From Sphingomonas bacterium (GTDB lineage Bacteria; Pseudomonadota; Alphaproteobacteria; Sphingomonadales; Sphingomonadaceae), in contig NZ_CAHJWJ010000008.1 in assembly GCF_903642285.1 (NCBI RefSeq), forward strand, positions 1 through 64,000: a DNA stretch of 64,000 nt, written 5' to 3'. Below, in pieces: positions 54,877 through 63,286 of the stretch. Below the pieces are notes generated by a model. That model searched no databases. It was not told the origin of the DNA and saw nothing but the letters and a program-made list of their open reading frames with translations. The first letter of the stretch is position 1. Each line of letters begins with the position of its first letter. The position numbers were made by a program, and so were the translations under genes.

Positions 54877-55858
54877 TCTGGCGTCCGAGCATCGAGGACG
54901 TCGCAGCTCGCGCTGCACGATATTCGCCGAGGGTTTGCTCAATGAGTTCCGCCGCCGGCTGAATTCGGTCAACGCCGGACACGGAGTGGCCGGCGCTCCA
55001 GATATCGCGCCATCGCTTAATCAGTGACGGGCCCGCCTCCTGTCCCCACCGCCCGTCCGCGTCCGCCATGCTCACCTTCTCGTCCAAATTCGCCGGATCG
55101 AGACCGGCGGCGACGATCGAGGAGCGCAGCATGTTAGTTGGTAAGCCCGTGAAGGCGGACGTGAGCTGGACGTCGTCCATCGACGCTGCTAGGAGCATGT
55201 CTCGATATTCGGAAGCAGCACGGCTCTCGGCAGTAGCGATGAATTTGGTACCCATGTAGGCCAAGTCGCATCCTAATACTTGGGCCGCCCAGAGCGCAGC
55301 TCCATCGGCAATGCCGCCCGCGAGGATCAGCGGACCCGAGAAGAAGCTGCGGATCGATCGCGCGAAAGCAAGCGGGTTCATCCAACCGGTTTGGCCGCCC
55401 GCACCAGCAGATAGCAGGACCAAGCCATCCGCCCCCGCTTCGATCGCCCGCTCGGCGTGATGAAGCGTCGCAACGTCCGCAAGCACGAGACATCCGACAT
55501 CGTGCAGCGGAGCAATAGCGGGGGATGGTGACCCCACGCTCGTGATGACGAGCTCGACCCGATGCCTCACCAGCGTTCCGAGGTCCTGATTAAGCCGCCC
55601 TTCCCGCATAATGAGATTCGGGCAGATCGGGGCTGTTGCTCGGCCCGTACGATCTTCGGCCGCAGCCGCCTGATCGTGCAGCCGCGCCAGCCAACCATCA
55701 AGTTCGTCCTCACTGCGGGCGTTGGCGGTGGGGAAGGCGCCGATGATGCCGCTTTCGCAGGCCACCCCTACCAGTTCCGGTCCTGAAATCCGGAGCATCG
55801 GTGCCGCAATGAGCGGAAGCCGCAACCGTGATGCGATCCGATGAGGTAGACCTTGCAT
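54869..55858 (-). CDS. Nitronate monooxygenase / enoyl-reductase-like flavoprotein
   Basis: A 329-residue FMN TIM-barrel protein of the NMO family. It starts LRLPLIAAPMLRISGPELVG, has GIIGAFPTANARSEDELDGW, VLADVATLHHAERAIEAGAD, GLVLLSAGAGGQTGW and the FMN-phosphate region LILAGGIADGAALWAAQVLG, then CDLAYMGTKF. The family oxidises nitronates but many members are misnamed and act on other substrates. ATG 55858 is the family start. Confidence 0.85.
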   Translation of the reverse strand: MQGLPHRIASRLRLPLIAAPMLRISGPELVGVACESGIIGAFPTANARSEDELDGWLARLHDQAAAAEDRTGRATAPICPNLIMREGRLNQDLGTLVRHRVELVITSVGSPSPAIAPLHDVGCLVLADVATLHHAERAIEAGADGLVLLSAGAGGQTGWMNPLAFARSIRSFFSGPLILAGGIADGAALWAAQVLGCDLAYMGTKFIATAESRAASEYRDMLLAASMDDVQLTSAFTGLPTNMLRSSIVAAGLDPANLDEKVSMADADGRWGQEAGPSLIKRWRDIWSAGHSVSGVDRIQPAAELIEQTLGEYRAARAATSSMLGRQNG

Positions 55859-55955
55859 CGCGATAGGTCCTGGCTGAGACTTGGCAAAATCGGCATCCAC
55901 GGCCCAATCATTCGCACGGGGTTTCTGCCCGATTTGCGAGCTGCCTCCGGGAAGA

Positions 55956-57560
55956 TCAGGCACAATGAAAGTTCGCAGCGTCGTTGAGATCGCCCTGGCC
56001 GGAGTAGGTCGCCTTTTTTGGATAAGCGCAGATCGGGCGCGACCGTATGATAGTCGATCCGCTCCGCTGTTCAGCACGGATCGCGTCCGGGGCGTGACCA
56101 CTCTCGACCCACTTATCGAGCGCGCCGAGTGCATCGAAATGAGTAAAGCCATGCCCGAAATAGTCTCCGAACGGGCCGCAGTGCTGCACGCCGGGCATAA
56201 GAAAGAACCGAAATGAACCGTCAGTAGAGCGGTCCCACACCGTACCGTGCGTTTCCTGGGTTATACGTTGCGCTAAATCGACCGACATCTGCCACGGAAT
56301 GATCGGGTCGGAGAGTCCCGCCCAGAGCAGAAGTTTGCCACCGCCTCGAAAAAAACGGCTGAGGTCGGTCTGATCGGCGTCAATCAACTCGCCGTAGCTT
56401 TGCTTCCAGCGCACGCCATCGCTGTCCGCACGAAAACTTGCCGGATCAACGGGTAAACCATCACGATCGAAATAGCGGTAGAACTGATAGCCGAGTACGA
56501 ATCCGTGCGCGGCTCCCGGCCATGATGCCTTGTCCTCCTCGGGACCGACCGCCTGCCAGCGGCCGCCTGGGGCGGTACCGAAGATGTAGGCCGGCCAACC
56601 CAGCCCGTAGTCATCGCGGTCGCCGCCCGATAGTCGCGTCGCGTAGAGGCCCCGGCTGGCGTTAGCGAACGCTGGGTTCTGAAGCTCCTCAAGCGCCTCA
56701 ATCTGGTGCGAGTTCAAGCAAGGCTTAGACTTTTTGGCGCCGCGGCATGAAAGCTCAGCAAGTCGCGGGTGGCAGCGCAGCGGATCACCGACAAGGCCAT
56801 CCTGAATCCCGTCTAGCGTATCACACTGCCGAACCACCAGATCGTCAACAGCACGAAACTCCTCGTTCGATATCCAGGAGTCGGCGTGTCGTCGCACGAT
56901 CCTGGTGTTCTCCAGCATCTGTGAGAACAGAGCGCTCCAATTCCAGGCTGGTGACTCCGAAATGATGCCATCGAACGTCGAGGGAAAGCGCTCAGCTTCG
57001 ACCATTCCTTGGCGACCGCCGCCGGAGCAGCCCTGAAAATAGGCAAATTTTACAGCCCGCTCGTAGAGCATGGACGTGAGAAGCTTGAGGCGGCTCGCCG
57101 CCTCATGCATTGCAAGTTCGAAGAAGTCGATCTTCCGCGCGGGATCGTTGGCCGCCCAAGTGCCGTTGTTTGACCAAGGCGACGAGTGCCCAGTATCAGC
57201 AGAGGCAGTCGCATACCCGCGAGCGACGCCATATTCGAGGTCAGCCGGCTCGCCTGCGAATCCACCCACACCGAGAAATAGAAACTTCCCGTTCCAACGG
57301 GAAGGAAGGGCAAGCCGGAAGCCAACTTCTCCCCTGCCGGTGAAAGTCCCGGCCACCTCACAATAGCCCGATCCGCCTGTTTTTGGCTCAACCTGCTTGG
57401 TGCTAAGCCGCCCGATGTCAGGTCCGAGCGCCTTAAGAACTGTATCACGGTCGCACGAAATTGCGGGCGTCGTCGTCTGTGCCAAGGACGGACCGCTCGC
57501 CGTAGCGAGTGCGAGCGGGAGGCACACATACAACGCCAATATTTGCAGCTTAGCAGACAT
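55956..57560 (-). CDS. Tannase/feruloyl esterase family protein, secreted
   Basis: The 534-residue product starts SAKLQILALYVCLPLALATA with a signal peptide cut probably after GPSLAQ. The nucleophile motif is YFQGCSGGGRQGMVEAERFP; LLLWAGLSDPIIPW supplies the Asp and MPGVQHCGPFGDYFG the His. Paired cysteines flanking the triad are typical of the family. It would cleave ester-linked phenolic acids (gallate, ferulate or similar) in the periplasm. ATG 57560 follows AGGACCG; the receptor gene ends just 16 bases upstream. Confidence 0.9.
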   Translation of the reverse strand: MSAKLQILALYVCLPLALATASGPSLAQTTTPAISCDRDTVLKALGPDIGRLSTKQVEPKTGGSGYCEVAGTFTGRGEVGFRLALPSRWNGKFLFLGVGGFAGEPADLEYGVARGYATASADTGHSSPWSNNGTWAANDPARKIDFFELAMHEAASRLKLLTSMLYERAVKFAYFQGCSGGGRQGMVEAERFPSTFDGIISESPAWNWSALFSQMLENTRIVRRHADSWISNEEFRAVDDLVVRQCDTLDGIQDGLVGDPLRCHPRLAELSCRGAKKSKPCLNSHQIEALEELQNPAFANASRGLYATRLSGGDRDDYGLGWPAYIFGTAPGGRWQAVGPEEDKASWPGAAHGFVLGYQFYRYFDRDGLPVDPASFRADSDGVRWKQSYGELIDADQTDLSRFFRGGGKLLLWAGLSDPIIPWQMSVDLAQRITQETHGTVWDRSTDGSFRFFLMPGVQHCGPFGDYFGHGFTHFDALGALDKWVESGHAPDAIRAEQRSGSTIIRSRPICAYPKKATYSGQGDLNDAANFHCA

Positions 57561-57576
57561 TGATCGGTCCTGTATT

Positions 57577-59826
57577 TCAATATTTAATTGAGAGGCGAAC
57601 ACCGTAAAGGCGCGGAGGTTGATAATCACTGTACAAGTGATTGGTCACGTTAATCATGCCGTTACGGACGATTTTATCTTCAAGGTTGTAGACAAAGCCC
57701 TGAACCGTCCATTTCGAAGATGGACTTGCGTATGTGAGCAAAAGGTCGGTACGAGTATAACCATTCACTCTATCTACCGGCAGGTTGAACTCGCGCAAAA
57801 AGACGAACGACTGGGCGTAGATCGCGGCCGATGGGGAAAGCGTGCCGCCATTGCCGAAGTGGAAGTCGTGGGTATATTGCACGCGACCGGAGAACCGGGG
57901 TGAGTTGATGAGCCGGTTGCCCGCCAAGCTCGGGAAGACGGCACCGGTCTGCTGGTCAACGGCGTTAGGGTAGCTCTCGAACGTAGCGTGTAGGTAGCTG
58001 AAGAAGCCCGATAGGCGGTCGGCAGAGGTCAGCCGCCAATCGGCTTCGGCCTCTACACCGTATATCTTGGCCTTCGCGGCGTTATCGATAATCTGCTGTA
58101 CGCCTTTGATCTGCGTGACCTGCAGGTCCTTGTAGGGTGTATAAAAGCCAGCAAGATTGAGCCGGAGGTTGTTGTCCAGCAAGCGAGTCTTCAGCCCGAT
58201 TTCGTAGTTTGTGTTCTTTTCAGGCCGGTAAGTGCGATTTCCTACGCCGACGATCTCGTTGACACCGCCGGCCTTGAAGCCCGACGTGGCGGTAGCATAT
58301 GCAGTTGTTGTCGCGCTAAAATCATACTGCAGTCCAGCGCGATAGGTGACATCCGAGAAGCGGCCGGTCGCCGGATCGGACGGGGCGATCGCGCAGCCCA
58401 TCGGCACGGGCTGCAGCAGAACCGGCAGCGGCGTTCCGCCCGGACAGAAAGCTTGGCGGGTGCCGTTAAGTGGTAGCTGTCGGCGTTCACTGCTGTACCG
58501 CAGTCCCGCAATCACCTGTAGCTTACTTGTGGCCGAGAAGGTCGCTTGGTCAAACACTCCCCACGCGGACCCATGCAGAAATGGTCCGGTGGGATTACCG
58601 CTCGCGAAGCCAAGATTCAGGTCGAAGATGTCATAGGCTTCGTTAGCGAACTCGGTCTGATGAAAATAGGTCGCACCGGCAACGTTTTGTAGACGACTGT
58701 CTTTATAGCTCAGATTCACTTCATGATAGGTGCTGTCGCTCGATCCGTGGCGATCTCCGTCTAGCGCCGGGGTCAATGAGCCCGCATTCGTGAAGTCGAA
58801 CTTTACATCTAGATGCTGGTAACCAGCGACGTAGGATAGCGTGAACGGATCGAACGAGAAGCTCATCGTCGAGCGAAGGAGCAAGTTCGACAAGTGTTGG
58901 TCGGGGCTGATCGTCTCGGTAATCACCGGATGGTAGTATGGGTTGCGGTGATCAATCGGCTGGCCGTCGGGGCCGGTGTCGAAGAGAGCGCCGGGCGTGC
59001 CGTTCTGCTCTGAGCCGTCGACGGCCACGCGCCAGGAAAAGCGGCTGCTAGGGGTCCAAAGCGCGACTATTCGACCGTTGCGATCATCGGCTCGGCCGTA
59101 ACGGTCTGAAACCGACGAACTGTTATTGAACAACCCATCGTTGCGATGGAATGCGCCGGCAAACCGCACCGCGAGAGAGTCGGTGACTGGAACGTTAAGT
59201 ACAACCTCGGTGCGGAGGTCATTGAACCGACCATAGGAAACCTCGGCTGACCCGCCAAACTCGTGTACCGGGTCGTTGGTGATCACATTCACGTTGCCGC
59301 CGGTAGCGTTGCGACCGTAAAGCGTACCTTGCGGGCCGCGCAACACTTCCACACGGGAGACATCGAGAAGATCGCCGCTCAGTCCCTGGGTTCGGGCGAT
59401 GTACATCCCGTCGATGTAGGTGGCGATTGCCGGGTTGCCGCTCGAGTTGAAATCGGTGTTGGTGATCCCGCGGATGGTGACCTGGACCGATCCGACGAAT
59501 GATGCAGTCTTGATTTGGAGCCCGGGAGTGGTCGAGGTCAGGTCACGGAGCCCGACCACGCCCTCAGTTTTCAGCGTAGCGCCTGTGAGTGCCGTCACTG
59601 CGATAGGAGTACGGCTCACAGACTCCGACCGCTTATTTGCGGTGACCACGATGTCGCCTTGTGCCGGATCAGCCGTTGGCGCGACCACGGGTGCGGCAGA
59701 CGCTTGCCCCTCCGGAAGAGCTCGAGACGGCGATGAAGGGGATGACGCGGCTGATAACGTTTGTGCGGCAACGGGTCCAGCGGAAATGCTACTCGCCGCC
59801 AACAGAGCAAACGCCGATCGCTTCAT
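57577..59826 (-). CDS. TonB-dependent outer-membrane receptor
   Basis: The 749-residue product has a signal peptide (about 1-21, AGPVAAQ), DIVVTANKRSESVSRTPIAV, the plug motifs LRDLTSTTPGLQIKTAS and VTIRGITNTDFNSSGNPAIA, then VEVLRGPQGTLYGRNATGGN, and a barrel ending LYGVRLSIKY. It should import the substrate, or a larger ester, for the secreted esterase encoded next. It has its own promoter with an operator-like repeat. Confidence 0.93.
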   Translation of the reverse strand: MKRSAFALLAASSISAGPVAAQTLSAASSPSSPSRALPEGQASAAPVVAPTADPAQGDIVVTANKRSESVSRTPIAVTALTGATLKTEGVVGLRDLTSTTPGLQIKTASFVGSVQVTIRGITNTDFNSSGNPAIATYIDGMYIARTQGLSGDLLDVSRVEVLRGPQGTLYGRNATGGNVNVITNDPVHEFGGSAEVSYGRFNDLRTEVVLNVPVTDSLAVRFAGAFHRNDGLFNNSSSVSDRYGRADDRNGRIVALWTPSSRFSWRVAVDGSEQNGTPGALFDTGPDGQPIDHRNPYYHPVITETISPDQHLSNLLLRSTMSFSFDPFTLSYVAGYQHLDVKFDFTNAGSLTPALDGDRHGSSDSTYHEVNLSYKDSRLQNVAGATYFHQTEFANEAYDIFDLNLGFASGNPTGPFLHGSAWGVFDQATFSATSKLQVIAGLRYSSERRQLPLNGTRQAFCPGGTPLPVLLQPVPMGCAIAPSDPATGRFSDVTYRAGLQYDFSATTTAYATATSGFKAGGVNEIVGVGNRTYRPEKNTNYEIGLKTRLLDNNLRLNLAGFYTPYKDLQVTQIKGVQQIIDNAAKAKIYGVEAEADWRLTSADRLSGFFSYLHATFESYPNAVDQQTGAVFPSLAGNRLINSPRFSGRVQYTHDFHFGNGGTLSPSAAIYAQSFVFLREFNLPVDRVNGYTRTDLLLTYASPSSKWTVQGFVYNLEDKIVRNGMINVTNHLYSDYQPPRLYGVRLSIKY

Positions 59827-59891
59827 AACCCCTCCTCCTCATGGCCGCTATGCTGCGGCTCGCTGTTGAGGCTCCCGAACGGGAACCGGTG

Positions 59892-59922
59892 TCAATGTAA
59901 CGCAACATTCACATTGAGTCAA
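59892..59922 (-). promoter_or_regulatory. Promoter with overlapping inverted repeat, receptor gene
   Basis: On the minus strand TTGACT (59922-59917), 17 bases, TACATT (59899-59894). Inside and around it TCAATGT (59892-59898) and ACATTGA (59911-59917) form an inverted repeat, with a second inner ACATT copy (59905-59909). The arrangement is that of a repressor site covering a strong sigma-70 promoter. No regulator gene lies beside it in the window. Confidence 0.6.
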
Positions 59923-59947
59923 TAGGGGCTTTTCTATCCCTGCCGTC

Positions 59948-61420
59948 CTAGGCACAATCTTCAGATGCCACCTCGCGCAAGACTTCGCGAACTCCGTACG
60001 TGTTCAACCGTTTGAACCACTGGTTTGTCGCTCCTACCAAGCGTACGTTCCGGCCGACGTCGCCAAAGGCTGGATAGAAGCCCAAAACAGCATCAAGGTT
60101 GTCATGCGCTGCCGCGGCGCGGCGCATCAGCTCAACGGAGCCGGCAATGTCCTTTTTCTCTGCGGCGAGCCGAGCGTCCAGCCGGACCCGGCTGCACCAG
60201 GCCGCAAGGGCAAGTGCCAGCAGCTCAATCGGAGCGCCAAGGGTTAGCCGGTCGCGCAGCGGATCCAGGAGCAGGTTGAGTGGCGCATCGCGATTGATCC
60301 GCTCGAGTGTGTCGCGAACGGCCGGGTTCCCGAACCGAGCAACCAGCGTTCGCTTGTATACGGTAAGATCGATCCCCGGCACCGGTGGGACGGTTGGCCC
60401 GGTTTCCTCATCCATAAGGCGCATCATGTAGCTACGGATCGATTTGTCCCCGATGGCGTCAAGCACAGTGACATGCCCGTCTAGCGCTCCAAGGCTGGCG
60501 ATCGCCAAGTGGCTGGCATTCAGCAATCGAAGCTTCATGGTCTCATAGGGCGTCACATCGGAGACGATCTGCACGCCGACCCGCTCCCACGCGGGCTGCT
60601 CGGCGACGCTCGCGTCCTCCAGCACCCACTGACGGAAACGCTCCGCCACCAGCGCCGCCTCGTCCGCGATACCGGTTGCCATGTTGACTGCTTGGATGTC
60701 GGCCGGCGTCGGAACGGGTGTAATGCGGTCCACCATAGCGTTTGGGAAAGCGCCGTAAGTTTCGATCCACGCCCCCAGCCGCGCGTCGGTCGCAGCTGCT
60801 AGCGTCATTACGGCCTCTCGCAGTACGCGGCCATTATGCTGAATATTGTCGCAACACAGTGCCGTGAAAGGAGAGAGCCCCGCTGCGCGTCGCCGTCGCA
60901 GCGCCTCCGCGAGCAAGCCGGGCACTGATCGAGGCGCTTGTGGGGTTTCTAAGTCCTGCCTGATTTCCGGGAGGTCAGCATCTATTTTCTTTGTTGCCGG
61001 ATTAAGACCGTAGCCGCGTTCCGAAACGGTGACACTGACGATCTTGGTGGCTCGGGCGGTCAAGGCATCGAGCAGTTTGGAGGCGGAGGTCGATGCATCG
61101 ATCACGCCACAAAGCGAGCCGATGATAGTGCTCGCCTCGCCGGCAGCATCGCGCTCGATCAAAGTATATAGGTGATCTTGCGCGGCCAAGCGCTCGAGCA
61201 ATCGGCTGTCGCTCTGCCGTAAGCCGCTGCCGACAATCCCCCAGCGGGTCGCGTCGGGATCGACTGTCATCAGGTCATGGACGTAGCGGGCCATATGCGC
61301 GCGGTGGAACCCGCCCAAACCAATATGAACGATGCCGGCCGAAACAGCACGCGGATCATAGGCCGGTTGGCAGATCGAGTTTGGAATCTCAGTCAAGCTT
61401 GACCGATTCAGCCGGATCAT
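59948..61420 (-). CDS. Mannitol-dehydrogenase-family oxidoreductase
   Basis: A 490-residue long-chain polyol or uronate dehydrogenase (mannitol 2-dehydrogenase, fructuronate reductase group). IVHIGLGGFHRAHMARYVHD is the NAD-binding Gly motif, FTALCCDNIQHNGRVLREAV and VDRITPVPT are typical, and KLRLLNASHLAIASLGALDG carries the K-x5-N-x2-H catalytic signature. It follows the ABC ATPase gene by 37 bases and matches the sorbitol/mannitol transport operons of Rhodobacter type (smo), so a sugar alcohol is the likely substrate. Confidence 0.92.
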   Translation of the reverse strand: MIRLNRSSLTEIPNSICQPAYDPRAVSAGIVHIGLGGFHRAHMARYVHDLMTVDPDATRWGIVGSGLRQSDSRLLERLAAQDHLYTLIERDAAGEASTIIGSLCGVIDASTSASKLLDALTARATKIVSVTVSERGYGLNPATKKIDADLPEIRQDLETPQAPRSVPGLLAEALRRRRAAGLSPFTALCCDNIQHNGRVLREAVMTLAAATDARLGAWIETYGAFPNAMVDRITPVPTPADIQAVNMATGIADEAALVAERFRQWVLEDASVAEQPAWERVGVQIVSDVTPYETMKLRLLNASHLAIASLGALDGHVTVLDAIGDKSIRSYMMRLMDEETGPTVPPVPGIDLTVYKRTLVARFGNPAVRDTLERINRDAPLNLLLDPLRDRLTLGAPIELLALALAAWCSRVRLDARLAAEKKDIAGSVELMRRAAAAHDNLDAVLGFYPAFGDVGRNVRLVGATNQWFKRLNTYGVREVLREVASEDCA

Positions 61421-61457
61421 AGTTCTAAGCTTCTGAAAGCGTTGCTATTGCTGATCG

Positions 61458-62462
61458 TCAGGACGTGCAAAGCGACTGGCCCTGCTGGTCGAACCGATGC
61501 ACTTGGCCCGCGTTGGAGGCCAGATTGACAGCGTTGCCGGCGGCCGGAGCGATACCGTCCAGCAACCGGACGCACACCGTTCCGCCTTGGCGGAGCTCCA
61601 CATGGACAAGGATTTCGTGGCCGAGGTCTTCGACCGATATCACGGTTCCGGGCCAGCCCTTGCCTTCTACAATTCTGAGATGCTCGGGACGCACCCCGAT
61701 CGACGCCGCTCCATGGTCGGCCGCCACTGCCCCTCGGATCAGGTTCATCTTAGGCGAGCCGAGAAAGGTTGCCACGAACTGATTGACCGGTCGCTCATAG
61801 AGCGCACGCGGGGGCCCTGACTGCACCACTACACCTTCGTGAAGCAGCACGATGCGATCAGCCATGGTCATAGCCTCGACTTGATCGTGAGTCACATAGA
61901 CGGCTGTAGATCCAAGAGCGGTCTGGAGGCGGCGGATCTCGATCCGCATGCTCGCGCGCATTGCCGCGTCAAGGTTTGACAATGGCTCGTCGAACAAACA
62001 AGCTCGAGGATTTCGCGCGAGAGCGCGCCCGATGCCGACACGCTGACGCTGTCCGCCGGACAAGGCTGCTGGTTTACGCGCGAGCAGATCGGACAGGCCG
62101 AGCAGTTCTGCCATATCGGCCACCCGCCGTTGGATCTCCGCGCGCGCCACGCCGGCCATCATAAGCGGAAAGCCTATGTTCGCCGCCACCGTCATGTGCG
62201 GATAGAGAGCGTAAGATTGGAACACCATTGCCAGACCGCGATCGGCGGGAGAGATATGAGTGACATCGGCGCCATCGATTAGAACGCGGCCCTGATCGAC
62301 ATGCTCTAGCCCAGCTATGAGGCGCAGCAGCGTTGATTTGCCGGAACCGGACGACCCCAGGAGGACGACAAATTCCCCTTCATGCACAACAAGATCAATC
62401 GACTTTATGACAGGCAGGTCGGTAAACGCCTTGCTGACATTGGCGAGTTCTATGCTGCTCAT
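61458..62462 (-). CDS. ABC transporter ATP-binding protein, MalK/SmoK type
   Basis: The 334-residue product has Walker A LLGSSGSGKSTLLRLIAGLE, Q-loop FQSYALYPHMTVAANIGFP, signature ALSGGQRQRVGIGRALARNP, Walker B ACLFDEPLSNLDAAMRASM and a C-terminal TOBE domain beginning FLGSPKMNLIRG, as in carbohydrate importers. ATG 62462 overlaps the permease stop (ATGA); an upstream in-frame ATG at 62507 lies inside the permease gene. It energises import through the two permeases encoded just before. Confidence 0.93.
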   Translation of the reverse strand: MSSIELANVSKAFTDLPVIKSIDLVVHEGEFVVLLGSSGSGKSTLLRLIAGLEHVDQGRVLIDGADVTHISPADRGLAMVFQSYALYPHMTVAANIGFPLMMAGVARAEIQRRVADMAELLGLSDLLARKPAALSGGQRQRVGIGRALARNPRACLFDEPLSNLDAAMRASMRIEIRRLQTALGSTAVYVTHDQVEAMTMADRIVLLHEGVVVQSGPPRALYERPVNQFVATFLGSPKMNLIRGAVAADHGAASIGVRPEHLRIVEGKGWPGTVISVEDLGHEILVHVELRQGGTVCVRLLDGIAPAAGNAVNLASNAGQVHRFDQQGQSLCTS

Positions 62463-63286
62463 TTTACGGCTCCAAAGGTAAGGCCTCTTACGAGCTGGCG
62501 CTGGCACAGCCAGCCGACGACCACGACTGGCGCGATAGTGAGAACAGATGCTGCGGAGAGCTTGGCCCAGAACAGCCCATGCGGAGCGGAGAAGGAGGCG
62601 ATGAAAGCGCTGAGCGGCGCAGCATCAACGCTGGTGATATTCAGCGACCAGAAACTCTCGTTCCAACCGAGAACGAAATTGAGCAGGAACGTCGAGGCGA
62701 TGCCCGGGACGGTCATTGGAATTAGCACGAAGAACAGCTCGGCCATCGGGCTCGCGCCGTCGAGCCGGGCTGCCTCCAGTACTTCGCCCGGTACGTCTTG
62801 AAAAAAGCTGAAAAGCATACAGACTACCAGTGGCAACGCTGCAGTGCACAGCATCACCGTCAAGCCAAGGCGAGTATCGAGCAGGTGTGCATCGCGCAGC
62901 AGGAAATAAATTGGCGCCAGCACGCCCGCCGGCGGCAACATCCTGGTGCTCAGCATCCAAAGCAATGTGCTCCGCGTTCGCCGTCCCGGCAGAAACGTCA
63001 TGGCATATGCGGCGGGCAATCCGATTATGATCGCAATGATTGAGGAGGCTGTCGCAGTGATCAGCGAATTGATCGCCGCTGGGCCGTAATCGCCTCCGGC
63101 CAGAATGGATCGGTAGTTTTCGAGCGTGAGATGAAAGCCGAACAGCCGGGGTGGCGTATGAAACGCCTCTATCTCCGTCTTGAAACTTGTTAACAACATC
63201 CAGAGGATCGGGAAAGAAATAGCGAAGGCGCACAGCCACGCTACCGCGGTGATCAAGATCTCTCGCCGAGTGGATTTGCGGATCAT
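62459..63286 (-). CDS. Carbohydrate ABC transporter permease, MalG/SmoG type
   Basis: The 275-residue membrane protein has about six helices and the EAA loop EVLEAARLDGASPMAELFFV, followed by LIPMTVPGIAST. The N-terminus has ILITAVAWLCAFAISFPILW and SFKTEIEAFHTPP, typical of MalG-like subunits. It overlaps the preceding permease stop by four bases and the ATPase start by four bases, so the three are translated together. Confidence 0.93.
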   Translation of the reverse strand: MIRKSTRREILITAVAWLCAFAISFPILWMLLTSFKTEIEAFHTPPRLFGFHLTLENYRSILAGGDYGPAAINSLITATASSIIAIIIGLPAAYAMTFLPGRRTRSTLLWMLSTRMLPPAGVLAPIYFLLRDAHLLDTRLGLTVMLCTAALPLVVCMLFSFFQDVPGEVLEAARLDGASPMAELFFVLIPMTVPGIASTFLLNFVLGWNESFWSLNITSVDAAPLSAFIASFSAPHGLFWAKLSAASVLTIAPVVVVGWLCQRQLVRGLTFGAVK

